A DNA stretch of 15,701 nucleotides. It comes from Rickettsiales bacterium (GTDB lineage: Bacteria > Pseudomonadota > Alphaproteobacteria > Rickettsiales > Deianiraeaceae). Below are positions 1 to 5,564 of this stretch, piece after piece. The notes below the pieces were generated by a model, which was given only the letters and a program-made list of their open reading frames with translations, searched no databases and was not told the origin of the DNA. Each line of letters opens with the position of its first letter. The stretch's first letter is position 1. A program made the position numbers and the translations under genes. The stretch spans positions 1-15,701 of the forward strand of contig CANCKZ010000003.1 of assembly GCA_947378695.1 (NCBI GenBank), given 5' to 3'.

Positions 1-26
1 GTGGAAGCAAGAGTTTTGCGGAGTAA
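1..26 (+). CDS. Possible C-terminal tail of NuoG (partial, cut by window edge)
   Basis: In the third frame the first bases read GSKSFAE and then a TAA at 24-26. This resembles the end of alphaproteobacterial NuoG proteins, which often finish with an A-S-x-x-M-A-E-like motif, and nuoG commonly lies just before nuoH. Frame 1 is also open as far as 72, so the frame choice is not secure. Only seven residues are visible, so this is a suggestion from position and a weak motif. Confidence 0.3.
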
Positions 27-114
27 TGCTATAATTTTCCACCACAACCAAAAAGAATTTCTTGAAATATAAAAATGGTTTATTCATTGATACAAAAACA
101 TTTAAACTGAAAAA

Positions 115-1089
115 ATGCTGAATTTTATTCTGGAAAATATTCTTCAAATTGGCATAACAATTGGCTTGCTACTTGGTTGTGTTGCTTATTTAACCCTTTT
201 TGAACGCAAGGTTATTGCTGCTATGCAATTTAGGACGGGGCCCGCGGTGAATGGACCTTTTGGTCTTTTACAACCATTGCTTGATGGTCTTAAACTTTTA
301 CTCAAAGAAATCGTAATTCCAAACAAGGCGGATAAATACCCCTTCTTGCTTGCTCCAATGATAACCTTTCTCCTAGCCCTGCTCGCTTGGGCAGTTATTC
401 CAATGTTTGAAAACGGAGCTTTGGCGAATTTGAACTTTGGTGTTCTATACCTTCTTGCAATTTCTTCGCTGGGTGTTTATGGAATAATAATCGCTGGTTG
501 GGCTTCCGGTTCTAAATATCCATTTTTTGGGGCAATACGCTCGGCTAGTCAAATGATTTCATACGAAGTTTCGCTTGGGTTGATAATCGTCTGCGTTTTA
601 ATGCTATCTGGCAGTGCAAATATTGGCGAAATTGTTCACGCACAAAAAAACCACTGGTTCATTTTGCCTTTGTTTCCTTTGTTTGTGATATTCCTGATTT
701 CCATTTTAGCCGAAACCAACCGTCACCCGTTTGACCTTCCCGAAGCCGAAGCCGAACTTGTCGCAGGTTTCAACACGGAATATTCATCAATGGGTTTTGC
801 GGCGTTTTTTCTTGGGGAATATGCAAATATGATAATGATGTCTGCTTTCACCGCACTTTTGTTCCTTGGTGGGTGGCTTGCTCCGTGCGAATCTTTGGCG
901 TTTATCCCTCCATTTTTCTGGATGGTTATAAAAATTGTTGCAGTATTGTTCTTTTTCGTTTGGGTGCGGGCGGCATTGCCTCGTTACAGATTCGACCAGC
1001 TGATGCGTCTTGGTTGGAAAGTTTTCCTTCCAATTTCCCTGATTGGCGTCGTTCTAACTTCAACTTGGATTGTGTTTTTCGGTGGTTGA
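115..1089 (+). CDS. nuoH: NADH-quinone oxidoreductase subunit H (NuoH)
   Basis: NuoH is the membrane subunit of respiratory complex I that joins the peripheral arm to the membrane arm and helps form the quinone pocket. The 324-residue product is full length for the family and almost wholly hydrophobic, with about eight membrane segments. Family signatures are visible: the first-helix end with E30-R31-K32, the loop motif QFRTGP at 38-43, the segment [15 protein letters not shown] near 51-65, and the acidic loop [17 protein letters not shown] in the middle of the protein. The ATG follows an AT-rich leader without a clear Shine-Dalgarno sequence. The stop is TGA. The usual next gene, nuoI, is absent: a promoter and an unrelated small gene follow instead, so the nuo cluster ends or is broken here. 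Identification is secure. Confidence 0.97.
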   Translation: MLNFILENILQIGITIGLLLGCVAYLTLFERKVIAAMQFRTGPAVNGPFGLLQPLLDGLKLLLKEIVIPNKADKYPFLLAPMITFLLALLAWAVIPMFENGALANLNFGVLYLLAISSLGVYGIIIAGWASGSKYPFFGAIRSASQMISYEVSLGLIIVCVLMLSGSANIGEIVHAQKNHWFILPLFPLFVIFLISILAETNRHPFDLPEAEAELVAGFNTEYSSMGFAAFFLGEYANMIMMSAFTALLFLGGWLAPCESLAFIPPFFWMVIKIVAVLFFFVWVRAALPRYRFDQLMRLGWKVFLPISLIGVVLTSTWIVFFGG

Positions 1090-1119
1090 TACAAAGTGAT
1101 TGCTTGATAAAATAACCGC

Positions 1120-1148
1120 TTGACAAAGGCAAATTTAATGTTTATAAT
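1120..1148 (+). promoter_or_regulatory. Consensus sigma70-type promoter for the 1173 ORF
   Basis: A perfect -35 box TTGACA (1120-1125) is followed after exactly 17 bp by a perfect -10 box TATAAT (1143-1148). Transcription would start near 1155, leaving a leader of about 18 nt before the ATG at 1173. The upstream TTG at 1149 would lie outside the transcript, which supports the ATG as the true start. No other promoter in the window matches consensus this well. Confidence 0.75.
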
Positions 1149-1172
1149 TTGTTTATAGATGAAAAACGGATT

Positions 1173-1520
1173 ATGCCAGAAAACAAACACATTCCAACAA
1201 CGCAAGAAGTTGCGGCGGAGGTTATGAAAGAAATGCAAGCGGAACAAAATCGACCAAGCGTTCAATTTGGCATGCAAATTTCACAAAACAAGGAAACAAC
1301 TTGGGACAAGTTTGTTAAGTATGCAATCCTACCATCATTACCAATAATTTTTCTTGCATTGATTGGAGCGTTCTTTTCTGCATATAACTCATACAAAGAC
1401 CTCACCGTTTCAATCGCAAAAATTGATATAAAGCTTGATAATATGGAGCGTCGCTACGATTCAGCAGAAAGCAAAATTACCGACCACGAAAATCGTATTC
1501 GCTCATTGGAAAGAAGGTGA
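1173..1520 (+). CDS. Small one-pass membrane protein with C-terminal coiled coil, unknown function
   Basis: I do not recognise this 115-residue protein. It has a polar N-terminal part (about 1-45), one hydrophobic segment ILPSLPIIFLALIGAFF (about 51-67), then a charged helical tail (about 75-115) with regularly spaced hydrophobics (IDIKLDNMERR, then HENRIRSLERR), which suggests a short coiled coil. The ATG at 1173 is chosen over an upstream TTG at 1149 because the TTG overlaps the -10 box. The gene has its own consensus promoter and ends 1 bp from the convergent DUF4440 gene. This layout (polar head, one membrane span, coiled tail) is seen in many accessory and phage-linked proteins, but the sequence gives no firm function. 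Confidence 0.7.
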   Translation: MPENKHIPTTQEVAAEVMKEMQAEQNRPSVQFGMQISQNKETTWDKFVKYAILPSLPIIFLALIGAFFSAYNSYKDLTVSIAKIDIKLDNMERRYDSAESKITDHENRIRSLERR

Positions 1521-1521
1521 G

Positions 1522-1875
1522 CTAAACGCACTTGTGCAACACCATCTGCCAGCGTTCGTCAATAAATTTCCAAATTGATCGCCTTAATGAAATTTCCCCA
1601 TCTTCGCTTAACTGATATTCCACGCACACAATGCTTGATGTTTCAAAAGTCACACGAAAATTCGCAATTTCATACTGAATTTCATTTTCCAGTGGAAGGC
1701 TTGCCAAAACATCACCCTTATTCCACACCTTTCCAGATTTCCCAAATTCAATAAAATCGTCCGCAATTAATTCGCTCAACGCCTCCACATTTCTTCGCAC
1801 TTCGTTTGAAAGCAACGCTTTTTCAAGGTGAAGTATTTCAAGTTTAACACTTTCAAGTTCAAAAATCTCACTCAT
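1522..1875 (-). CDS. DUF4440 / NTF2-like (SnoaL fold) protein
   Basis: The 117-residue product matches the DUF4440 pattern of the NTF2-like superfamily: LLSNEVRRN, then LIADDFIEFGKSGKVW, then a C-terminal RRSIWKFIDERWQMVLHK, corresponding to the family's 'SxWxxxxgRWxxxxHq' ending. Such proteins form cone-shaped pockets for small ligands or act as small enzymes; the substrate cannot be told here. The start chosen is the ATG at 1875 (MSEIFEL), with AGG 4 nt upstream. A more upstream ATG at 1908 would overlap the end of the desulfurase gene. It lies 8 bp downstream of that gene on the same strand, so cotranscription is likely. It is complete and close to the usual family length. Confidence 0.82.
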   Translation of the reverse strand: MSEIFELESVKLEILHLEKALLSNEVRRNVEALSELIADDFIEFGKSGKVWNKGDVLASLPLENEIQYEIANFRVTFETSSIVCVEYQLSEDGEISLRRSIWKFIDERWQMVLHKCV

Positions 1876-1883
1876 AACACCTG

Positions 1884-2930
1884 CTAAATCCCCTTCCAAA
1901 CCCTGCAAAATTCGTCAATTTCCCTTTCTTTGTTTGAAAGTCCAGGACTTACACGCACAACGGAAGAGACGATTTCATCGCTCAAACCCATTGCTTTCAG
2001 AGTTGGCGATTTTGAAACAACTCCCGCACTGCACGCCGAACCAACCGAAACGCAAATGTTGTTTTGGTCAAAAATCATCAATTGTTCCGTGCTTGGAACT
2101 CCAACTTTTGCAATGCACGATGTGTTTGATATGCGGTCGAATTCCTTACCAACAACAATTCCGCCGTTTTCACGCACGAAATCTTCCAGTTTTTGCCTCA
2201 ATTTTTGTGTGTGAAACTGATATTTTTCCAAATATTCATCGCAATTGACCATTTCAACAGCGTGCGAAATGGCGACGATCGCCGGCAGATTGTAGGTTCC
2301 TGCGTGAAGGCTTTCGTTTTGCGAACCGCCCACCACAATTGGCAAAATTGGATAGGATTTCCTAAAAACCAAGCAGGCAACCCCATGCGGAGCGTGAATT
2401 TTATGCCCAGAAATAGTAATTGCATCAATTTTGCCGCTGGAAAGGTCAATTTTGCGTTTTCCTGCGAATTGGACGGCATCCGTGTGAAGGAATTTGGTTT
2501 TTTTGAGGGTTTCGACATCATTTACAACGCCCGTAATGTTATTTGCCCAGATAATTGACGAAAATTCGCAGTTTTCAGCAATTTCACCGCCAAAATCTCT
2601 ACAAAAATCTCTTCCATTTGGCAAATTTCGAACAGATTCATGTTCAAACGGCGAGCGTTGGAAGTTTTTCCCATGAAGTGCGAGGTTGTTGGCTTCCGTG
2701 CCTGATGATGTGAAGATTATGTCGTAATTTGAGGGATTTTGGCAGTTTAACGCCTTTAAAATGCGGTTTTTGGCTTCCAAAAGGTGTTTTTTCGCAATTT
2801 TCCCAGATTTATGCACCGAAGAAGGGTTCAAAAAGCCCAACGCATAAATTTCGTTCATTTTCTGCAAAATTTCCGGTGCAATTTGTGTGGTTGCGCTGTG
2901 GTCAAGGTAAATTTGGTCAATGTGGGTCAT
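1884..2930 (-). CDS. Short NifS-like cysteine desulfurase (class V aminotransferase fold)
   Basis: This PLP enzyme should remove sulfur from cysteine as an enzyme persulfide for Fe-S cluster or thio-modification pathways. Visible residues are the N-terminal YLDHSATT (8-15), H97 in FEHESV, D151 and Q154 in HTDAVQ, the PLP lysine K177 in SGHKIHAPHGV, and the active-site cysteine C300 in SVGSACSAG. At 348 residues it is clearly shorter than IscS. Most of the loss lies between H97 and D151 (54 residues apart, against 76 in the IscS of this window), so strands around the cofactor pocket are trimmed while all catalytic residues remain. Paired NifS-like and IscS genes are common in alphaproteobacteria. 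No Shine-Dalgarno sequence precedes the ATG. The 5' coding sequence is partly duplicated at 3339-3377. Function as a desulfurase is likely; its acceptor is unknown. Confidence 0.92.
   Translation of the reverse strand: MTHIDQIYLDHSATTQIAPEILQKMNEIYALGFLNPSSVHKSGKIAKKHLLEAKNRILKALNCQNPSNYDIIFTSSGTEANNLALHGKNFQRSPFEHESVRNLPNGRDFCRDFGGEIAENCEFSSIIWANNITGVVNDVETLKKTKFLHTDAVQFAGKRKIDLSSGKIDAITISGHKIHAPHGVACLVFRKSYPILPIVVGGSQNESLHAGTYNLPAIVAISHAVEMVNCDEYLEKYQFHTQKLRQKLEDFVRENGGIVVGKEFDRISNTSCIAKVGVPSTEQLMIFDQNNICVSVGSACSAGVVSKSPTLKAMGLSDEIVSSVVRVSPGLSNKEREIDEFCRVWKGI
2877..2909. repeat. Direct repeat copy 1 (inside nifS-like 5' end)
   Basis: A 33-bp stretch coding for the YLDHSATTQIA part of the NifS-like enzyme recurs at 3339-3371 with two mismatches, in the same orientation and 462 bp away. 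The sequence between the copies holds the plus-strand small ORFs and their promoter. Homology does not extend past the repeat on the gene-body side. On the start-codon side a short GGTCATTTT match continues after a gap of about 14 bp. Confidence 0.85.
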
Positions 2931-2967
2931 TTTGGTAATTCAATATAAATGTGGCATCAAAATTTGT

Positions 2968-2995
2968 TTGACAAATACAAACAAAGCAATATGAT
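2968..2995 (+). promoter_or_regulatory. Sigma70-type promoter for the tiny membrane ORFs
   Basis: A perfect TTGACA (2968-2973) is followed after 16 bp by TATGAT (2990-2995), one base off the -10 consensus. The predicted start, near 3002, lies about 20 nt before the ATG at 3022. The arrangement is much like that at 1120-1148. It points away from the nifS-like gene, so the cassette has its own promoter, divergent from nifS. Confidence 0.65.
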
Positions 2996-3021
2996 TTTTA
3001 TATAAAAGCAATTATATTTTG

Positions 3022-3234
3022 ATGGATAACGATAAAATTAAGGAAGAAATTGGTGTTTTTAAGATGCTATTCACGGTTTTGACTGTGGTTTTCGTGTCTT
3101 TAACTGGTTGAATTTCCGCAAACCTTACCATACCAATGAATATTTTGGCGTTGGCATACATTGTTGATATCGCACTTTTGTGTATTTTGCTATTTACTAT
3201 AATTAATCTGTTCATTTTATTGAAAAAATTATGA
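3022..3234 (+). pseudogene. Tiny membrane protein gene interrupted by an in-frame TGA
   Basis: Read through one internal TGA (3109-3111), this frame gives a 70-residue protein: a start MDNDKIKEEIG, a first hydrophobic span (about 14-29), the stop at residue 30, then ISANLT and a second long hydrophobic span (about 41-65) ending in KKL. From memory, small two-span proteins of the same plan carry Trp in the matching SLxGW position, so the TGA most simply reflects a TGG to TGA change. TGA is a normal stop elsewhere in this window, which argues against a recoded genome. Without readthrough there would be a 29-residue peptide, and a possible restart ATG at 3136 would give 32 residues. The final stop overlaps the next start as ATGA. 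It has its own promoter. Function is unknown. Confidence 0.55.
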
Positions 3235-3338
3235 TATACGCCGTTTTTGGTCTTTTTATGACATTCTGCCTTGGAATAATCGCCGTGCCGATGTATTTTC
3301 ATCACATTGAACGAAAGGAGAGAAAGTCTGCACATTGA
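3231..3338 (+). CDS. 35-residue single-span membrane peptide, unknown function
   Basis: The ORF begins at an ATGA overlap with the stop of the preceding frame, a common sign of translational coupling. The peptide has one hydrophobic span (about 2-22, MIYAVFGLFMTFCLGIIAV) followed by a short tail with several basic residues (HHIERKERKSAH). It ends 1 bp before the duplicated nifS fragment. The start overlap and the membrane-plus-basic-tail plan make it more than a chance ORF, but it is very short and I do not recognise a family. Possible roles include a small membrane regulator or a hydrophobic toxin-like peptide; nothing in the sequence decides between them. Confidence 0.45.
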   Translation: MIYAVFGLFMTFCLGIIAVPMYFHHIERKERKSAH

Positions 3339-3377
3339 TGCAATTTGCGTGGTTGCGTTGTGGTCAAGGTAGGTCAT
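3339..3377 (-). pseudogene. Duplicated 5' fragment of a NifS-like cysteine desulfurase gene
   Basis: On the minus strand this starts ATG and reads MTYLDHNATTQIAS, the classic N-terminus of NifS-family enzymes, and then loses all homology; what follows is antisense to the tiny membrane ORF. At DNA level 3339-3371 is a direct repeat of 2877-2909 inside the intact nifS-like gene (31/33 identical). The reading frame lacks about 14 bp found in the intact copy, so its start fits the common family N-terminus better than the intact gene does. Its ATG overlaps the TGA stop of the upstream membrane-protein gene as ATGA. It is probably a relic of a nifS start displaced by insertion or duplication. Confidence 0.7.
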
Positions 3378-3841
3378 TTTTTTTCGCGTAACTCTCTAAG
3401 CAACTTATTAAGTGTATGGGACGGCTCTTTAAAGTGTTCATAACAGCTAGACGCTTTGTATGTTGATGAAGCAAGAAATTTCAATTCTAATATCCCACCT
3501 CTCATCAAATCTTGCTCTTTGAAAAGCTTTATACCATTACCCATTGCATTTGCTATTTGTGAAAGCAGTTTTAAGTCTGCATTGTAGTCTGTCAATCTTT
3601 GTGGAGTTTCCAATATAGCGCTCATTTGTTCGTCTTGAATGTTAAATAAGCTATTCATACTTGTGTCGATAAGAAGTAATTGTTCTTGTAAGAATTCATA
3701 TGCTTTGTCCCGCTCCTCCTTCTCCAATCTCTCCTTTTTATCGTTGTGGTATTGCACATACATAAACAGTAAAGTTCCAGCGGTAATTATTCCACTGAAC
3801 CAAGTGCCAATTGCTTCAACAATGCTCCATTTTATCGCCAT
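3374..3841 (-). CDS. N-terminally anchored membrane protein with helical cytoplasmic domain, unknown
   Basis: This 155-residue protein starts MAIKWSIVEAIGTWFSG, has one membrane span (about 7-30) and then a strongly charged linker (KKERLEKEERDK) leading into a mostly helical domain. No catalytic motif is visible. The start is the ATG at 3841, one base after the iscS stop (TAG-T-ATG); a longer reading from 3928 only shadows the end of iscS. The tight spacing suggests cotranscription with iscS in the place where iscU often lies. Its stop overlaps the nifS relic start (ATGA). Proteins with an 'IGTW-span-charged linker' N-terminus are, from general knowledge, frequent among accessory genes, so it may be cargo rather than an Fe-S factor. 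Function is unknown. Confidence 0.75.
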   Translation of the reverse strand: MAIKWSIVEAIGTWFSGIITAGTLLFMYVQYHNDKKERLEKEERDKAYEFLQEQLLLIDTSMNSLFNIQDEQMSAILETPQRLTDYNADLKLLSQIANAMGNGIKLFKEQDLMRGGILELKFLASSTYKASSCYEHFKEPSHTLNKLLRELREKK

Positions 3842-3842
3842 A

Positions 3843-5060
3843 CTAATGCTCGTCCCACTTAATTGATGAAATATCAATGCCCTCTTGGTGCATTTCCCAC
3901 AGAGGCGAAAGTTCACGCAGGTTGGCAACTTTGCTTTTCACAAGGGCGATTGCGTAATCAACCTCTTCTTCGGTTGTGAATTTTCCAATTCCAAAGCGAA
4001 TTGAAGTGTGTGCAAGTTCTTCGGAAACTCCTAACGCGCGGATTACATACGATGGTTCCAAGCTGGCAGATGTACACGCCGAACCGGACGAAACGGCAAG
4101 GTCAGAAATTGACATTAACATAGATTCCCCTTCAATGAATGCGAAGGAAATGTTCAAATTTCCGGCAATGCGTTGGTGTTCGTCGCCGTTAAGGTAGGTT
4201 TCTTCCATCGAAAGAATTTCGCTTTTCATTTTTTGTGCAAGTTTGCTGATGCGAGCATTATCCGCCTCCATTTCGTTTTTGGCAATTTCTGATGCCAAAC
4301 CAAACCCAACAACAAGCGGAGTTGGCAATGTGCCAGAGCGAAGCCCTCTTTCCTGACCGCCACCTTGAAAAAGCGGAAGAAGGCGCACCCTTGGTTTTTT
4401 GCGAAGATACATGGCACCAACGCCTTTTGGTCCATAAATTTTGTGCGATGAAATTGATGCAATATCAATGTTCATTGCCTCAACATCAATTGTGATTTTG
4501 CCAAAGGCTTGGGCAAGATCTGTGTGGAAAAATGTTCCATTAGCACGGGTAAGTTTGCCAATTTCTTCAAGAGGTTGCACTACTCCAATTTCGTTATTCA
4601 CACCCATTATTGAAACAAGTAGCGTTTTTGGTGTTATGGTTTTTTTGAGGAGTTCAATATCCACAATTCCATTTTGTTGAACGGGCAGAAATGTGACATC
4701 AAAACCCTTTGTTGAAAGATGACGCACGGCGTTAATCACGCATTTATGTTCTGTTTCAAGGGTAATAATGTGGTTGCGTTCTTGGTTGCCGTAAAATTCG
4801 GCGATGCCTAAAATTGCAATATTGTTGGATTCAGTCGCCCCTGATGTGAAAATTATTTCCTTTTCGTTTGCGTTAATTACAGAAGCGACTTGCTTACGAG
4901 CAATTTCAGTTTTTTCTTCGGCAGTCCACCCAAATGAGTGACTTTTCGAGTGAGGATTTCCAAAGCCTTCACGCATTTCAGTGTTTATGATATCAGCAAC
5001 GCGAGGGTCAACCGGAGTAGTTGACTGGTAGTCCATGTATATTGGTAGTGTTATCGACAT
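3843..5060 (-). CDS. iscS: Cysteine desulfurase IscS
   Basis: IscS takes sulfur from L-cysteine and passes it as a persulfide to the scaffold IscU and to tRNA-thiolation partners. The 405-residue product is full length. Key residues match the Escherichia coli enzyme shifted by one: H105 (ETEHK), D181 and Q184 (HTDLAQ), PLP lysine K207 ([10 protein letters not shown]) and active-site cysteine C329 ([15 protein letters not shown]). The C-terminus [19 protein letters not shown] is the typical IscU-contact tail. AGGAA lies 4 nt upstream of the ATG (5065-5069). iscU, iscA and the hsc genes are not next to it; a small membrane-protein gene follows after 1 bp. The identification is secure. Confidence 0.97.
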   Translation of the reverse strand: MSITLPIYMDYQSTTPVDPRVADIINTEMREGFGNPHSKSHSFGWTAEEKTEIARKQVASVINANEKEIIFTSGATESNNIAILGIAEFYGNQERNHIITLETEHKCVINAVRHLSTKGFDVTFLPVQQNGIVDIELLKKTITPKTLLVSIMGVNNEIGVVQPLEEIGKLTRANGTFFHTDLAQAFGKITIDVEAMNIDIASISSHKIYGPKGVGAMYLRKKPRVRLLPLFQGGGQERGLRSGTLPTPLVVGFGLASEIAKNEMEADNARISKLAQKMKSEILSMEETYLNGDEHQRIAGNLNISFAFIEGESMLMSISDLAVSSGSACTSASLEPSYVIRALGVSEELAHTSIRFGIGKFTTEEEVDYAIALVKSKVANLRELSPLWEMHQEGIDISSIKWDEH

Positions 5061-5064
5061 ACGA

Positions 5065-5069
5065 TTCCT
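5065..5069 (-). promoter_or_regulatory. Ribosome binding site of iscS
   Basis: AGGAA on the minus strand, 4 nt before the ATG at 5060. It is one of the few clear Shine-Dalgarno matches in the window and confirms the iscS start. The 45-bp gap to the upstream gene is AT-rich, with no strong promoter. Confidence 0.6.
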
Positions 5070-5105
5070 AAATAGATATACACCTTGAAAAATTACCCTA
5101 TTTAA

Positions 5106-5543
5106 TTAGTCAAGCATTTTCTTATCAATTGAATCAATTTCGGGGGAATTAATTTCAACGCCATCATTCACACCAAGGCAAAATTCCATAACTTTTGCAC
5201 GAAGTTCAAATGCTTGCGGAAGATTTGCTTCGAAATATTCCACCTGTTTTTGTAAAAGGTTTTCTAGGAAATCAACGGAAGTTTGTGCAATTGAACCTTC
5301 ATTTGTTTGAAGCTTAACCGTTCCATCAATTTTTGTAATACCTGTAATTGCAAAGTGAAGAAGGGTTGAACGCTGGTTGCCGATCATTTGGGAAATGATA
5401 TCCAGAATTGTCACCTGTCTTTCAACATTTCCCTTAATTCCGCTGGCAACAAATTCCCAAACAACCTTTGAAATTTCGGATACCACTTCCTCAATGTTAA
5501 TTTCTTCTTGTTTTGTAAATTCAAACTGTTCTAATTCGTTCAT
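5106..5543 (-). CDS. Conserved-looking 145-residue protein, unknown function
   Basis: I do not recognise this protein. It is acidic, soluble by composition, and predicted mostly helical (IEEVVSEISKVVWEFVASG; VDFLENLLQKQVEYFEANLPQAFELRAKVMEF). There is no signal peptide or membrane span. It lies 45 bp upstream of iscS on the same strand, so cotranscription is possible, and it is divergent from addA, with only 21 bp between the two start codons. No Shine-Dalgarno sequence is seen before the ATG. Its balanced codon use and lack of a competing ORF on the other strand suggest a real gene. Confidence 0.75.
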   Translation of the reverse strand: MNELEQFEFTKQEEINIEEVVSEISKVVWEFVASGIKGNVERQVTILDIISQMIGNQRSTLLHFAITGITKIDGTVKLQTNEGSIAQTSVDFLENLLQKQVEYFEANLPQAFELRAKVMEFCLGVNDGVEINSPEIDSIDKKMLD

Positions 5544-5554
5544 TATTGAATAAT
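5542..5554. promoter_or_regulatory. Palindrome ATTATTGAATAAT at the divergent addA/145-aa start region
   Basis: A 13-bp perfect palindrome (ATTATT-G-AATAAT) overlaps the start codon of the minus-strand gene and fills most of the 21-bp gap to the addA ATG. It may be an operator controlling one or both genes. AT-rich palindromes arise easily by chance in DNA of this composition, so confidence is low. Confidence 0.25.
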
Positions 5555-5564
5555 AGTATTTTCT

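Noticed and set aside
984..1277. Minus-strand ORF across the end of nuoH and the consensus promoter
   Set aside because: It overlaps nuoH and the 1173 gene antisense and has no coding character.
1930..2558. Plus-strand ORFs opposite the nifS-like gene
   Set aside because: They are antisense shadows of a well-supported desulfurase gene.
3022..3234. UGA read as tryptophan across the genome
   Set aside because: TGA ends nuoH, thyX and the 1173 ORF at sensible family lengths, while Trp is encoded by TGG throughout, so a single nonsense change or error is more likely.
3012..3377. 121-residue minus-strand ORF beginning like NifS
   Set aside because: Only the first 14 residues resemble NifS; the rest is antisense to the tiny membrane ORFs and their spans. 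It is reported as a short pseudogene fragment instead.
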